Assembly (NCBI RefSeq): GCF_901000735.1
Contig: NC_081544.1
Coordinates: 21,031,410 to 21,095,409 of the forward strand
DNA: 64,000 nucleotides
From: Corylus avellana
Taxonomy: Eukaryota > Streptophyta > Magnoliopsida > Fagales > Betulaceae
Reading direction: 5' to 3'
In this document: one piece after another, positions 54,320 through 64,000 of the stretch
Layout of the letters: every line of letters starts with the position of its first letter
How positions within the stretch are numbered: the stretch's first letter is position 1
Translations under genes and position numbers: made by a program
The notes under the pieces: model-generated
What the model was told of the DNA's origin: nothing
The model's database searches: none
The model's input: only the letters and a program-made list of their open reading frames with translations

Positions 54320-56700
54320 TCCCTAAAAGCAGCACCCACAAAGTGTGTCAAACAAGGAAAAGCAACAAATAACAACACACCGAGATAAACGGCAAATAAT
54401 AAACAGCAAATAAACAAGCAGATAAATTAAACCAGAAACGAAATCAACCCACAACCAGAGAGAACATAAATCACACCACAACTGGAGAGACGGGTCCAGT
54501 GCAAAAGGTGGGATGGGAACGGGCGGATCCGATTAGCAAGTTGGTAGGGCATGCGTTGAGATGATAAACTATTAATTTTTTTCCAGCGCAAAAAAATTGA
54601 TCTGATATCTTTGTTGGCCATAATGGTAATGCTCATTTTTATTTGTTTATTTATTTTTTGTTAAAGAAGTACTTTAATTTGCAAGTTTCCATGAGAATTG
54701 GAAAATTGATATGAGTTGTCTTTTCGAGATGACTTGGCAATAGTTGATGAGATGATAAACTATTAATTTTGATAGTAAATCATAGCCGAAGCTAAAGATA
54801 CAGGCGCCATCAACATACCAATCAACCATAACAAACAACATTCTCTAACTCATGACTATTCATCAGGTTTAATATGAGATCTACACCAAATAGACATAAT
54901 CCAATGCATAGGAAGTACTTATTCCTCGGCTATGAAAGCAAAGAACCTCCATGCCAAAACTCATCCTCCTCGACCCAAATGCCAGGATATCGTTCACATC
55001 CACAACCCAAGGGTCTGGACTAAAGCAGTAACGGACACATCAAAGAGAGAGGACATAGCCTTATTACAAGCAACAAACAGAAACGTATAGGAAAATAAAA
55101 GGATAAACGGAAATACAAGCAAATACAGAGATAAACGGAAAAACAACAAAAGGAAGCCAACAATACAGGGAAAAAACAGGAAAACACACAATGCGGATAA
55201 CGGCAGCCGGAAGAAAGCCGATCGTGTGCTGGTCGGAAACCAACGCGGAAGGTGGCATTGGAAGCTCATTGCGGGGGGACGCGAGAAAACACTTGGCAGC
55301 GGACGATGGGCGACAAAGCGAGCACGGAGGAGATCGGCGGCGTACAGAAATAAACTGGGGGGAGGGGGGGAGTTTGAGTGAATCCCCAAAAGCAGCACCA
55401 ATAGAGTGTGTCAAACAAGCAAAAACAACAAATAACAATACGCCAAGATAAACGACAAATAAACAGGCAGAAAAAAGAATGCAAATAAATCAAACCATAA
55501 ATGAAATCAACCCACGGCCGGAGAGAATAGAAATCACACCACAGTTGGAGAGACGGATCCAGTGCAAAAGGTGGGATGGGCATGGGTGGATACGATTAGC
55601 AAGGTGGTGGGGCACGCGTTGAGATGATAAACTATTAATTTTTTTTCCAGTGCAAAAAATTGATCTAATATCTTTGTTGGCCATAATGGTAGTGTTCATT
55701 TTATTTATTTATTTATTTATTTTTAAAGGAGTACTTTAATTTGCAAGTTTCCATGGGAATTGGAAAATTGATGTGAGTCGTCTTTTCGAGATGACTTGGC
55801 AATAGTTGATGTGAGATGATAAACTATTAATTTTGATGGCAAATCATAGCCGAAGCTAAAGATACATGCGTCAACAACATACCAATCAACCATAACAAAC
55901 AACATATGCTAACTCATGACTATTCATTAGGTTTAATATTAGATCTACTCCAAAATAGACACAATCCAATGCATAGGTAGCGCTTATTCTTCGGCTATGA
56001 GAGCAAAGAACCTCCATGCTGAAACTCATCCTTCTCGACCCAAACACCAAGATATCATTCATATCCACAACCCAAGGGTCTGGACCAAAGCAGTAACCGG
56101 CAGATCAAAGAGAGATGATAGAACCTTATTACAAGAAAAAAATAGGAAAGAAAAACGTACAGGGAAATGAAAAAGATAAACAGAAATACAAGCAAATACA
56201 GAGACAAACGGAAAAACAACAGAAGGAAGATGACAAAACAGGGAAAAAACAGGAAAAGCACACATTGTGGAAAACAACAAGAAAAGACCCGACAGTGGAC
56301 GGTAGACAGCAAAACAGGCGTGGATGAGATTCGCAGCGCACACAAATAAATTGTGGGGGGGGAGGGGGGAGTTTGAGTGAATCCCCAAAAGCAGCACCCA
56401 CAGAGTGTCAAACAAGCAAAAATAACAAATAACAACACACCAAGATAAACGGCAAAGGCAAATAAACAGGCAAAAAAAGGAATGCAAATAAATCAAACCA
56501 GAAACGAAATCAACCCACTACCGGAGAGAATCGAAATCACACCATAACCACAGAGACGGATCCAGTGCAAAAGGTGGGATGGGCATGGGTGGATCCGGTT
56601 AGCAAGGTGGTGAGGCACGAGTCGAGGTGGACCAGGTGGAGGGCGGTAGATCGGGCAAAGACAAACCGATCCAAAGCCAAGCCCGACCCAGCAGATCATC
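53690..56700 (-). repeat. Threefold tandem repeat, units of about 1.03 and 1.06 kb
   Basis: A landmark reading CAGGATATCGTTCACAT occurs at about 53955 and 54986, and as AAGATATCATTCATAT at about 56047. Each unit has a tail similar to the retroelement at 6541-7390 (ATTCATTGATAAAAGT), a central GC-rich part (GCCGGAAGAAAG) and a spacer (GCAAGTTTCCATG). The minus-strand frames of 70-180 codons in each unit are Phe/Leu/Ser-rich with no motif. Unit 1 contains a 20-N gap and a (GA)n run. An inverted piece of the spacer follows at 56840-56945. Confidence 0.75.
54240..54259. other. Sequence gap, 20 N
   Basis: A 20-N run, different in length from the four 100-N joins, so of another origin (probably a short unresolved stretch within the repeat unit). 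Confidence 0.99.
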
Positions 56701-56999
56701 TCCATTTCAAGTCCATTTAGTGCATTTAGAAGGATAATATTGTCTATTTATTTTTCGGGCAAAATGTTTTTGATAAGTTTGCCCTCCTAATTGCACTAAA
56801 TGAATATTCTTTATTTCATGTGAAATGGAGATGATCTGTTTCCCCCATGGAAACTTGCAAATTAAAGTATTTCTTTAACAAAAAATAAAAAATAAAAATG
56901 AGCACTACCATTATGGCCAACAAAGATATTAGATCAATTTTTTGAAATTGGAACACACCTGCCAATGGATTAAACATTGTGATTTTGACATAGCTATTT

Positions 57000-59900
57000 T
57001 TTAAAATAAAAAAGACGTTTGGTAAAATATGTTGAAAAGTATTTTTTATCAAATATTTGTTATGCGAAATCGTGATTTTAGTTTAAATTCATACTTTTTT
57101 CAAATAAGCACTGCATAGGCTTATAGAAATCGTTTTTTTTTTTAAATTTTTTTAATTTTTAATTTTTTTAATTTTATTTATTTATTTATTATTTTTTTAA
57201 TTTTATATTAAGTGCTTTTTAAATCGCAATATCTTTTATAAACGTAGATTATTCTTGCAAAATCGCAATCCAACGCACCATAATCATAATTGGGCCATTT
57301 AGAATCATTTTGTAAACCATTATTCTCATTTTTTAAGATGCAAAATTATTAGGGAAAATATTATGCTTTACTTGATTTCGGATGTTACATCCCAATTTTC
57401 AATTTGCAAAATTTAAGATTGAGTTTACCATCATTTTAAATTTGAGGTTTTTCTATATTCTTATGTCAAACTTCAAATAAACAATAAAATCGAATGAAAA
57501 TATAACTATGTCATTCAATCTCCATGTCAATCAAATGCTTGGAAAAGTTGCCATTTAATAAAAAAAAACTAAAAAAAGTCAATAAAACATATTATTTAGA
57601 ATAAACACCATGAATAAAAATGCTTGGAAAAAGCATTTTTTTTTTTTTCTGATAAAAAAATGCAAGGGAAAATGGGATATAGGCTTGTTCAATTTAGAAT
57701 TGAGATATGAGCAAAAACAATACCAAACACAAACCAAAGAAAGAGGACGGGTTGAACCAAATCGAAAAAGAAAGATTGATTTGGCACAAATTTGTGTTTC
57801 TCTATGCAAGGAGGGATACAAAATATGGACATGGGTTTTACGTTACGTATTTTAAACTTGAGTAAAACTTAAGAATTAAATCAGATAAAGACTTAAGGGC
57901 TAAATATAATTGTGTGTGTAATTATTGTGAAAAATACGAATGAAAGAAAGTTCATGGGATCTCATTTTCAGCTATGACTCACCAGTACTCCATTTTTGTC
58001 ATGCAATAGTCATGAAATTTAATTCAACAACTTTGATATGTCTTCCCAAGATCGATCATGCTTTTACTCAAGTCACAATATTCTAGCACATTTCCTATTA
58101 ATAATTGAAAGTTGAAACTATTGCACACAACAAAGTTTCAATATACAATAATCAGATTAATTAAGTTTGTGGAATGCTAATTATTCACGTGTCAATTCTT
58201 CGAAAGCTAGCTGAGATCAAATTAATTTTTTCGAAGTTGGGTTGAAAAATGCTCAAAGCATAATTACATGCCAATATGTGTTTGTGTTTATTCACTAACA
58301 TATATGAGAGATGTTGGAGTAAATTAAAGTGTTTTGAAGATGGGAAGCTAAACAGGTAAGAGGAGTAAATTAAAGTGATTTGCCAAATTGACCATTTTGA
58401 TCATACATTTCATCTATATTACCTCATTAGCCTAATTGTTCATTCCGCGAACTGCAATGCAAAACAAGCTCAACTCGAAAATAAAGAATACTTTGTAAAG
58501 TAAATACGTAAATTTTGTAAATCAGAATGCATCATACATCTCAATAATTGAGGTGATTTGATATATCTATATATGCATACCGATTTGATACATATATAGG
58601 ATTTACTTTGGTTAGAGTTTGTTTAGACTTGATTTCTTATCAACTAATTTATTGCTCGATCTCTAATTATTTTTGTAGTGGAAATTTCACTGAAATTAAT
58701 GAGAAAAAGAAATAGCAATTAACCCTTATGATAAATCTTGGCAAGCTTTCCTAGTCAAAGATAATAAAAAAATAGGTGGTTTGTTTGGATATCCTATAAT
58801 TAACATATCTATAATTTAACAAACATATGCTAAAGAGCTTTAGATGGCAGCTAACAAGAAGATTTGGCATATCTTAAAAAATTGTGTTTTTGTTTAATTC
58901 TACATTTCTTCCTAAGCTTTGTTGAAAACCCTTATTATGAGAAATGCTAGAGAACCCACATTTATTGATTCGCTTGCAGAGAAATCGTAGCAGCAAGAAA
59001 GGAGAAAAAAAAAAAAAAAAAAATCAAACCCATCTCCCTCTCTCCATTTTTCACCTTATGGGTTTCTCTCCATTTATGGGTTTCCCACCTGCAAGCTTTG
59101 TGTTTTTGCTCATCAGAGCTCATTGCAACACAAACTTGGGAGTGTGTCCATCTTGAGCTTGCAGCTGTGAGAAAGAGTCGAGAAAAAACTGGGAATCAAA
59201 TATCAAAGAAATCAAAGAAACTGAGGGACGATTTCAAAAGTAGCGAGCACCTCTGTTGCCCACATGACCAATCGTTTTTTGAAGGGTGCTTGTTGTAGCA
59301 TATATCCCACGCAAAGCACCGTCTGTCATATGCAATATATGAATACCACTATTAGTTTGGTTTGGTGATTTTATGTTTTTATTTCTTTACGGATACTCTT
59401 TATGTTTTGTTCATAAATATTTGTCTATTTGTTAGAAGTCTGTCATCCAAAAAACAATTGTTGAAAGTCAAATTTGTTGGCTATTGAATACATGGATTTT
59501 GTACAATGTGATATGTTCCCAGTGATTGTATTTTACATATGGGCAGCAAGACAAAGGACAAGATAATCCACAGCCAAGGAAGGTTAACTAAATTAAGGCT
59601 GTAACTTGAATTTCTGAATAGCTCTCTACTTAATTGAGCATAATTGTATAAAGAAAATAAAAATATCTATGCATCCCTAAAATTAATATATTCTTTTTTC
59701 TATTCTCCTCATTCACAGAGGTGATCCCACAGCCATTTACATATATAGTTACATCTGGGCAGCATGACAAAGAAGAAGTGGTCTAATGTGTCCAATATAC
59801 AACAGAAATGTGTTCCATCCACGAGTTTAATAATTAGGATAACAGATTATATAGCGGACTACTTGTTAACATCCAACAAATTTTTTAATACAGATTAATT

Positions 59901-60070
59901 AGAAAGCCATAGAACATTAAGTAACACAAGCCGTTGATGGGCCCTCTCACACTCTAGGTATTTGAAAACCAAAGTTTTGGTTTCAAACTTTTCATTTTTG
60001 AGATTTACAACAAAATCTTGCATCTTCTAAGAGGAATTTAGGTCACTGCAAAAAGTTATTTTTGATGTTC
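57000..60070. other. Noncoding AT-rich intergenic DNA
   Basis: I see no gene. Frames up to about 80 codons occur but have no motif and no splice context. A simple A run lies at 59007-59026. There is no sign of tRNA genes or long repeats. Confidence 0.55.
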
Positions 60071-60076
60071 TACTGA

Positions 60077-60311
60077 GGGCCGGTTTGGGATTGTGTTTGA
60101 TAGGCCTAAAAGTGCTTTTAACACTCAAAAAGTTTGTTTGAAAAAAAAAAAAGTACTCGTTTGGTAAAAAAATTAAAAGCGCTTTTAAGGGTCCAAAAAA
60201 CCTATAAATTGCCAAAGCGTATTTTTCGTAAAAGCTTAAAAATATAACTTTTGCTCAAAAGCTCTTTTTGACTTAAAAGCTTTATGTCTCCAACGCAATC
60301 TCAAACATGCT
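60077..60311. mobile_element. MITE, TGTTTGAGATTGCG family
   Basis: Left end GGGCCGGTTTGGGATTGTG, right end CAACGCAATCTCAAACATGC: the inverted ends are well preserved. The inner words match 51169-51402. Confidence 0.7.
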
Positions 60312-60905
60312 ATGAATCTACTCATATGTAATTTCCAGAAATTACTTCAGTGATGTTCCAAATTCTTGGTTAAATTCATTAAATTGGTTTGGAATTCAGA
60401 ACATTGATACTTATAGTTCAATGGGTATCTCAGAATTTTAAGCAAAAATCCAAGAATAACTATATGTTAGACCATTACCAAAAAATCAAACCAAAACAAC
60501 CCATCAACTTATATTCGGCCAACAGCAGAGCAAGAAGAACCCCCATTTTTCATCAGCAGTTCGTGACACAGAAAATAAAGGGGAATTTCAGTTTTCTACC
60601 AAGATTTCAATAATCTACCAAAAATTGGCATAATCATCAAGTGGGTTTATTAAAGAAAGCTACAGATTTCGCGGGTAGTATCAAAGGTTCGGATTAAAAC
60701 AACTCCAACTTCACCCAAACAATTCTGAAGCTAAAATATGAGAGAAATTTAAAGAGAGGGGCATGTTAAGGATATAAATCCTTTAGAATAAATGTTGATT
60801 TTGTATTCTCTAAATCTAGGGATTTAGATAATATTTGTATTCTCTCAAAAAGTAAAAAGACAAAAATACCATTTACATATAACTAACTGGATATTCTCCA
60901 GCTTG

Positions 60906-61098
60906 GATCCGGCTTATAATAGCATATATGCTGTAGTTTAATCAATGGTCAAGATTGAATTTTTGAAAATCTCTCTTCATTTTATCTCTCTTATTAAAAG
61001 CTTCTAAAAATAAGTCAACTTTAAGATTCAATCTTGACCGTTGATTAAACTACTGCATACATGCTGTTATTAAAATAACAGCATGTAAGCCGAATCCC
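60906..61098. mobile_element. Small MITE (GGATCCGGCTTA ends), second copy
   Basis: Starts GGATCCGGCTTATAATAGCA and ends ACAGCATGTAAGCCGAATCC. A palindromic interior around TCAAGATTGAAT and its inverse. Same family as 13324-13514. Confidence 0.7.
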
Positions 61099-61099
61099 T

Positions 61100-62340
61100 C
61101 TAGTACAAATAAATTGGAGAGGATCTTGTTCTAAATGATATTTCTTCGTCTTGGCTGACTGAAGACAAACAAAGCAAAATCATTAATTGTCAAGATATAA
61201 ATGTGAAAGTAGTTGTAAGTGTTTTATATGCTGAGTTGTTTGTTAATGTTTACCAAATACCCATTCCAAGAAAGATGTCTACAATGGCAAACTTTGAGGG
61301 GCTATGTGGTAAAGTTTTTACTTTTCATGGGACAACTTTATTTGAACCAAAATATTAAGGTACATTCTATTTGAATACCCTATACTATTCTTCTATTCAT
61401 ATATACCCAATTGGGAAAACCCACCTATGCCAAAACTACCTTTTAGTGTGTGGGTATTATTATTAATTTTTTGGAGGGGGATAATTTACTTTATTTAGAA
61501 CCAAAACAAAAGTCATGCCCAATTGGGTCTTAAAATGTTTTTCTAGGCACTATTTCATGTCTTCGTTAAGGCATGTTCAATTTGTTATTTATTTTTTAAT
61601 TTGTTGTTTTTTAAAGTGATATTTATTGGATTTTAATCTCTCTCCTGCAGAACATTTAAGAACATTAAGGATTTATGTGGGAAGAAGAGGAAGTGAACTT
61701 TAAGCTTAAGAGTTACATGACAAAGGCTTTCCATGAGATCAAGGCACCACTGGAGCCTGCGAATGGGAGAACAGGATCATCTTCAATTTATTTGAATTGG
61801 ATAATATCAAGTTAGTTATATTTGATAAATTTTTGTCTTTTTCATTTTTTTGAGAAAACAAAAATACACCTCCAATATAACTAAATGAATATTATCTAAT
61901 TCAAATGAACTCGAGATGATTCTAATTTGCGAATAAGTGCCTTCAGTTTTGGTGTATTCAGAGAGGTAACTTATAATAGTTAAAGTTCTCTGATTTTTCT
62001 CTCAATGATATCAGTTATTCTAGTAAGTGAAGGGAGAGACAATTGATTGACTAAAGGTTTTGAGAGATGATTAGTTGGTCTTCAAGTTAGCCTTTCGTCT
62101 GATTGTGTTTGCTTGCGTAAATGTCTTAATTTTCTTACCGGCACAGCTGATACAGGTTAAGATCATGTAATATGTAATGTGAACTGTACTTGCTACACTT
62201 GTATTGATATTTTACTCAAATACTTGGAAATACTTGTATGATCTAGGAGTTTAATGGTAAGTTTGGTAGGTAATTATATATAATCAAATCCATTTTAATT
62301 TTAAAAAAATATTTTTTTAATTTTTAATACCTTTAGTGCC
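61100..62340. other. Noncoding intergenic DNA
   Basis: No gene or clear element recognised. The stretch 61770-61930 resembles the CATTTGAAT...ATCATCT words seen in the GRP upstream blocks, a dispersed repeat. Confidence 0.4.
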
Positions 62341-62845
62341 GACCTAGTTATCTCCGATAATGAGTGATTGGTCTACTATTAGCGGTGACACCCAGGCCAT
62401 TGCTACTGCTATATATCAGCGGCCACTAATGCTCCATATCAGCGGCGCCAAGGACGGAGGAAGGGGGGATTGGCAGGGGCAGGCCCCCCCCCCAAATGAC
62501 AATTTTTTTTTTTTTTTTTAAAAGGTAAAAACAATTTTTTATGGTTAGATTTTTTTTTTTTGGCTAATGGGCCCCTGCCCATTAACTTTTTTCAGCTATG
62601 GCCCCTGCCCATTCTCAAGGCCGGCTTCGTCCTTGGCAGCGACACCTAGTTTCAGTTCAAACTCTTTCGCGTTGACCAAAAATATTATTAGCGACAACAT
62701 TTGTCGTCGCTATTGTGTGATCATTAACGGCAATCCACACAAGTCGTCACTATTGATCATTAGCATCGACCACATTAATGGTAATATGTAGCCGATATTT
62801 ATCAATAGCGGCGACAAGTTGTCGTCGCTAATGACCAAATTTGCT
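62340..62845. mobile_element. CACTA-like fragment with GCGACAA / TTGTCGTCGC subterminal repeats
   Basis: The words TTGTCGTCGCTA and TAGCGACAAC repeat in both orientations (62690, 62705, 62805, 62820), as in subterminal regions of plant CACTA-type elements. Its right end is where GDSL exon 1 homology stops (about 62845), so it truncates that copy. It also carries a nested element at 62449-62636. Confidence 0.5.
62449..62636. mobile_element. Non-autonomous TIR element, related to 37723-38174
   Basis: Inverted ends CCAAGGACGGAGGAA and GGCTTCGTCCTTGG with an inner C run and TTTTTTTTGGC words as in the larger relative. Flanks begin CAGCG on both sides, a weak duplication. Nested in the CACTA-like fragment. 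Confidence 0.6.
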
Positions 62846-62849
62846 TGGA

Positions 62850-63009
62850 TTGTGAAGTTCTTCAAGAATCGGTTGTTCTCGGCATTCAGAATCGAGTCCC
62901 CAAAACTGAAGATTGCCGGAGAATAGTTCGTTTTCTCATCCGAACTAACTACTGTAGAAAGGACAATAATTAGGACTACCATAAGGAAGCTCATCACTTT
63001 CTAATCCAT
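62850..63009 (-). pseudogene. Broken inverted copy of GDSL exon 1
   Basis: On the minus strand the homology begins at the equivalent of the GDSL start (ATG at 63009-63007), but codon 3 is TAG (63003-63001). A later in-frame ATG at 62997 gives the GDSL-like MSFLMVVLIIVLSTVVSSDEK and FSFGDSILNAENN; the block I aspartate-glycine-asparagine stretch is already altered (Glu for Gly). Homology ends at about 62845 in a transposon. Exons 2-4 are absent. The promoter part (63010-63100, TATA at 63080-63087) is also duplicated. It lies about 10 kb from the intact gene in opposite orientation. Confidence 0.85.
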
Positions 63010-63554
63010 TTCAAATATGAAATATGAAGTACTCGAGCTCCCAGTGATGATCATATATATTGATTGATAAATGATGGGTATTTATAGTACTACTAAATGA
63101 CGGTTCTAGCTATTAATTAAAGGATCCAGAATTTTTTCACCTCTTGTATTAATACTAATCTGAGTCGAAAATATTTTTCTATCAGAAAACATTTTACCTA
63201 ACCTTAATACAAATGAATGAATCAAGACTATCAAGAGTAACAAATACTCAATTGGTTAGAGAAAACACTTTTTACCGAAAGGCCCCCAATTCCATCTCCC
63301 TACGTAAATAAAAAAATAAAAATTTTGAAGGGTAAAATTTAATTTTGCAGAGTCCATCTTATAAAAATACATATATTTTTTTTTAAAATTTTAAATTATT
63401 TTTAAAATTTTAGGACACGACAACCAACAAAGGAAGGGTCTATCCGCCCGTGGGGTGGGCTTCGGGTATTCCGGATGAGCAATGTTAGACGTCTTTAGTA
63501 ATTTTAAAAGTTACATAAACAAGAAGAATATAGAGAAGACGTCTAGTATATATA

Positions 63555-63655
63555 TTTTTGATATGTTTACATAAGAAGAAAGATAAGGGATTCGAACTAA
63601 CAACCTAGACTTCATAAAATATGATTTTCAGCCGATTGAGCTACCCGAAGGGATG
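63555..63655 (-). mobile_element. tRNA-derived SINE
   Basis: On the minus strand, A box TAGCTCAATCGGC (complement 63631-63643) and B box AGTTCGAATCC (complement 63588-63598), identical to those of the SINE at 12620. The tail is short and T-rich on the plus strand (63555-63560). No clear target duplication. Confidence 0.75.
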
Positions 63656-63876
63656 TATATCATTTTAGCGATTTACTCAACGACCTTTTTAGGACCCACA
63701 TGGAGTCATGGACCCATCCGCTTTGGACGATAAACGTCACCGTTCATAACACCATAGGTCCATAACACCGCAATTCCTCGGGCAGAAACAAACGCAGCGT
63801 TTGGTGCGTAGTCTCTCACATTTATCGCTCTGTTCATTCTCGCAACAGTCTCGGCTCACTGCTCATTCTCACTGAG

Positions 63877-64000
63877 ATGAGCAACCAAGCAGAAGAAGAT
63901 CCAATGGCCAAAGCCACAATTGCAGTCGAGGATCTTTACAACATTCGGGACACGTATTTTCCTGCAAACCTAGATGAGAAAATCTCCAAACTGCAAAAAG
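63877..64000 (+). CDS. First exon of a gene cut by the window end; possibly TTC5-like TPR protein
   Basis: An ATG at 63877 after a CT-rich leader (CTCACTGCTCATTCTCAC) opens a frame that stays open to the window end, 41 complete codons. It includes AVEDLYNIRDTYFPAN followed by DEKISKLQK. I tentatively associate this with the N terminus of plant tetratricopeptide repeat protein 5-like proteins, before the TPR repeats start; this rests on memory of the family only. The acidic start and helical Lys-rich end fit. The rest of the gene is outside the window. Confidence 0.5.
   Translation, partial: MSNQAEEDPMAKATIAVEDLYNIRDTYFPANLDEKISKLQK

Noticed and set aside
53872..56496. Minus-strand frames up to 181 codons in the 1-kb tandem repeat
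   Set aside because: Low-complexity hydrophobic translations that recur in shifted frames between units; one spans the N gap.
1..64000. CRISPR arrays, operons, tRNA or rRNA genes
   Set aside because: The DNA is plant nuclear. The A/B-box sequences found belong to SINEs with tails or target duplications, and the direct repeats are minisatellites or transposon duplications.

Overview
This is eukaryotic nuclear DNA from a woody-type flowering plant (a eudicot, probably a rosid; I cannot name the species). The evidence is AT-rich intergenic DNA, GT-AG introns, plant gene families (PADRE/DUF4228, DUF313-type B3, GDSL esterase/lipase, a glycine-rich protein family), a plant L1-type LINE with an RNase H domain, tRNA-derived SINEs and many MITEs. 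There is no prokaryotic or organellar gene organisation.

Layout. 1-3768: AT-rich minisatellites, then diverged modules shared with the MAF1 upstream region. 3869-5278, 5379-17772 and 17873-19713: three pieces bounded by 100-N joins, carrying four copies of a small glycine-rich protein gene (GRP A-D) and the 3' end of a PADRE gene. 19814-26780: a foldback element and a full-length L1 LINE with both ORFs open. 27600-34372: the MAF1 gene (RNA polymerase III repressor), ten coding exons, with a truncated LINE in intron 3. 34677-35860, minus strand: a broken B3-domain gene whose 3' part is replaced by the C-terminal end of a ubiquitin-activating enzyme E1. 36100-49000: GRP E and F and an intact PADRE gene, all minus strand. 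51870-53242: an intact four-exon GDSL esterase/lipase gene. 53690-56700: a threefold tandem repeat of about 1.03-1.06 kb. 57000-62340: noncoding. 62850-63100: an inverted, broken copy of the GDSL promoter and exon 1. 63877-64000: the first exon of a gene that runs off the window.

The dominant large-scale structure is that 5379-17772 is collinear, in reverse orientation, with 39738-48764, while 17873-19713 is collinear in direct orientation with 36120-40255 apart from two insertions. Because these pieces lie between 100-N joins and overlap each other by about 520 bp, the simplest reading is that alternate-haplotype contigs were scaffolded beside the primary copy. A real inverted duplication is the alternative. 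In either case the two versions differ by one 3.3-kb GRP unit and by several transposons, which gives empty sites that date and delimit the insertions.

The clearly functional genes are MAF1, the PADRE gene, the GDSL lipase and the GRP cluster. They are unrelated single-gene loci rather than a pathway. The items I consider most unusual are the B3/E1 chimera, the 51-nt in-frame duplicated splice acceptor in MAF1, the intact LINE, and the GRP copy-number change with one copy (E) separated from its TATA box.
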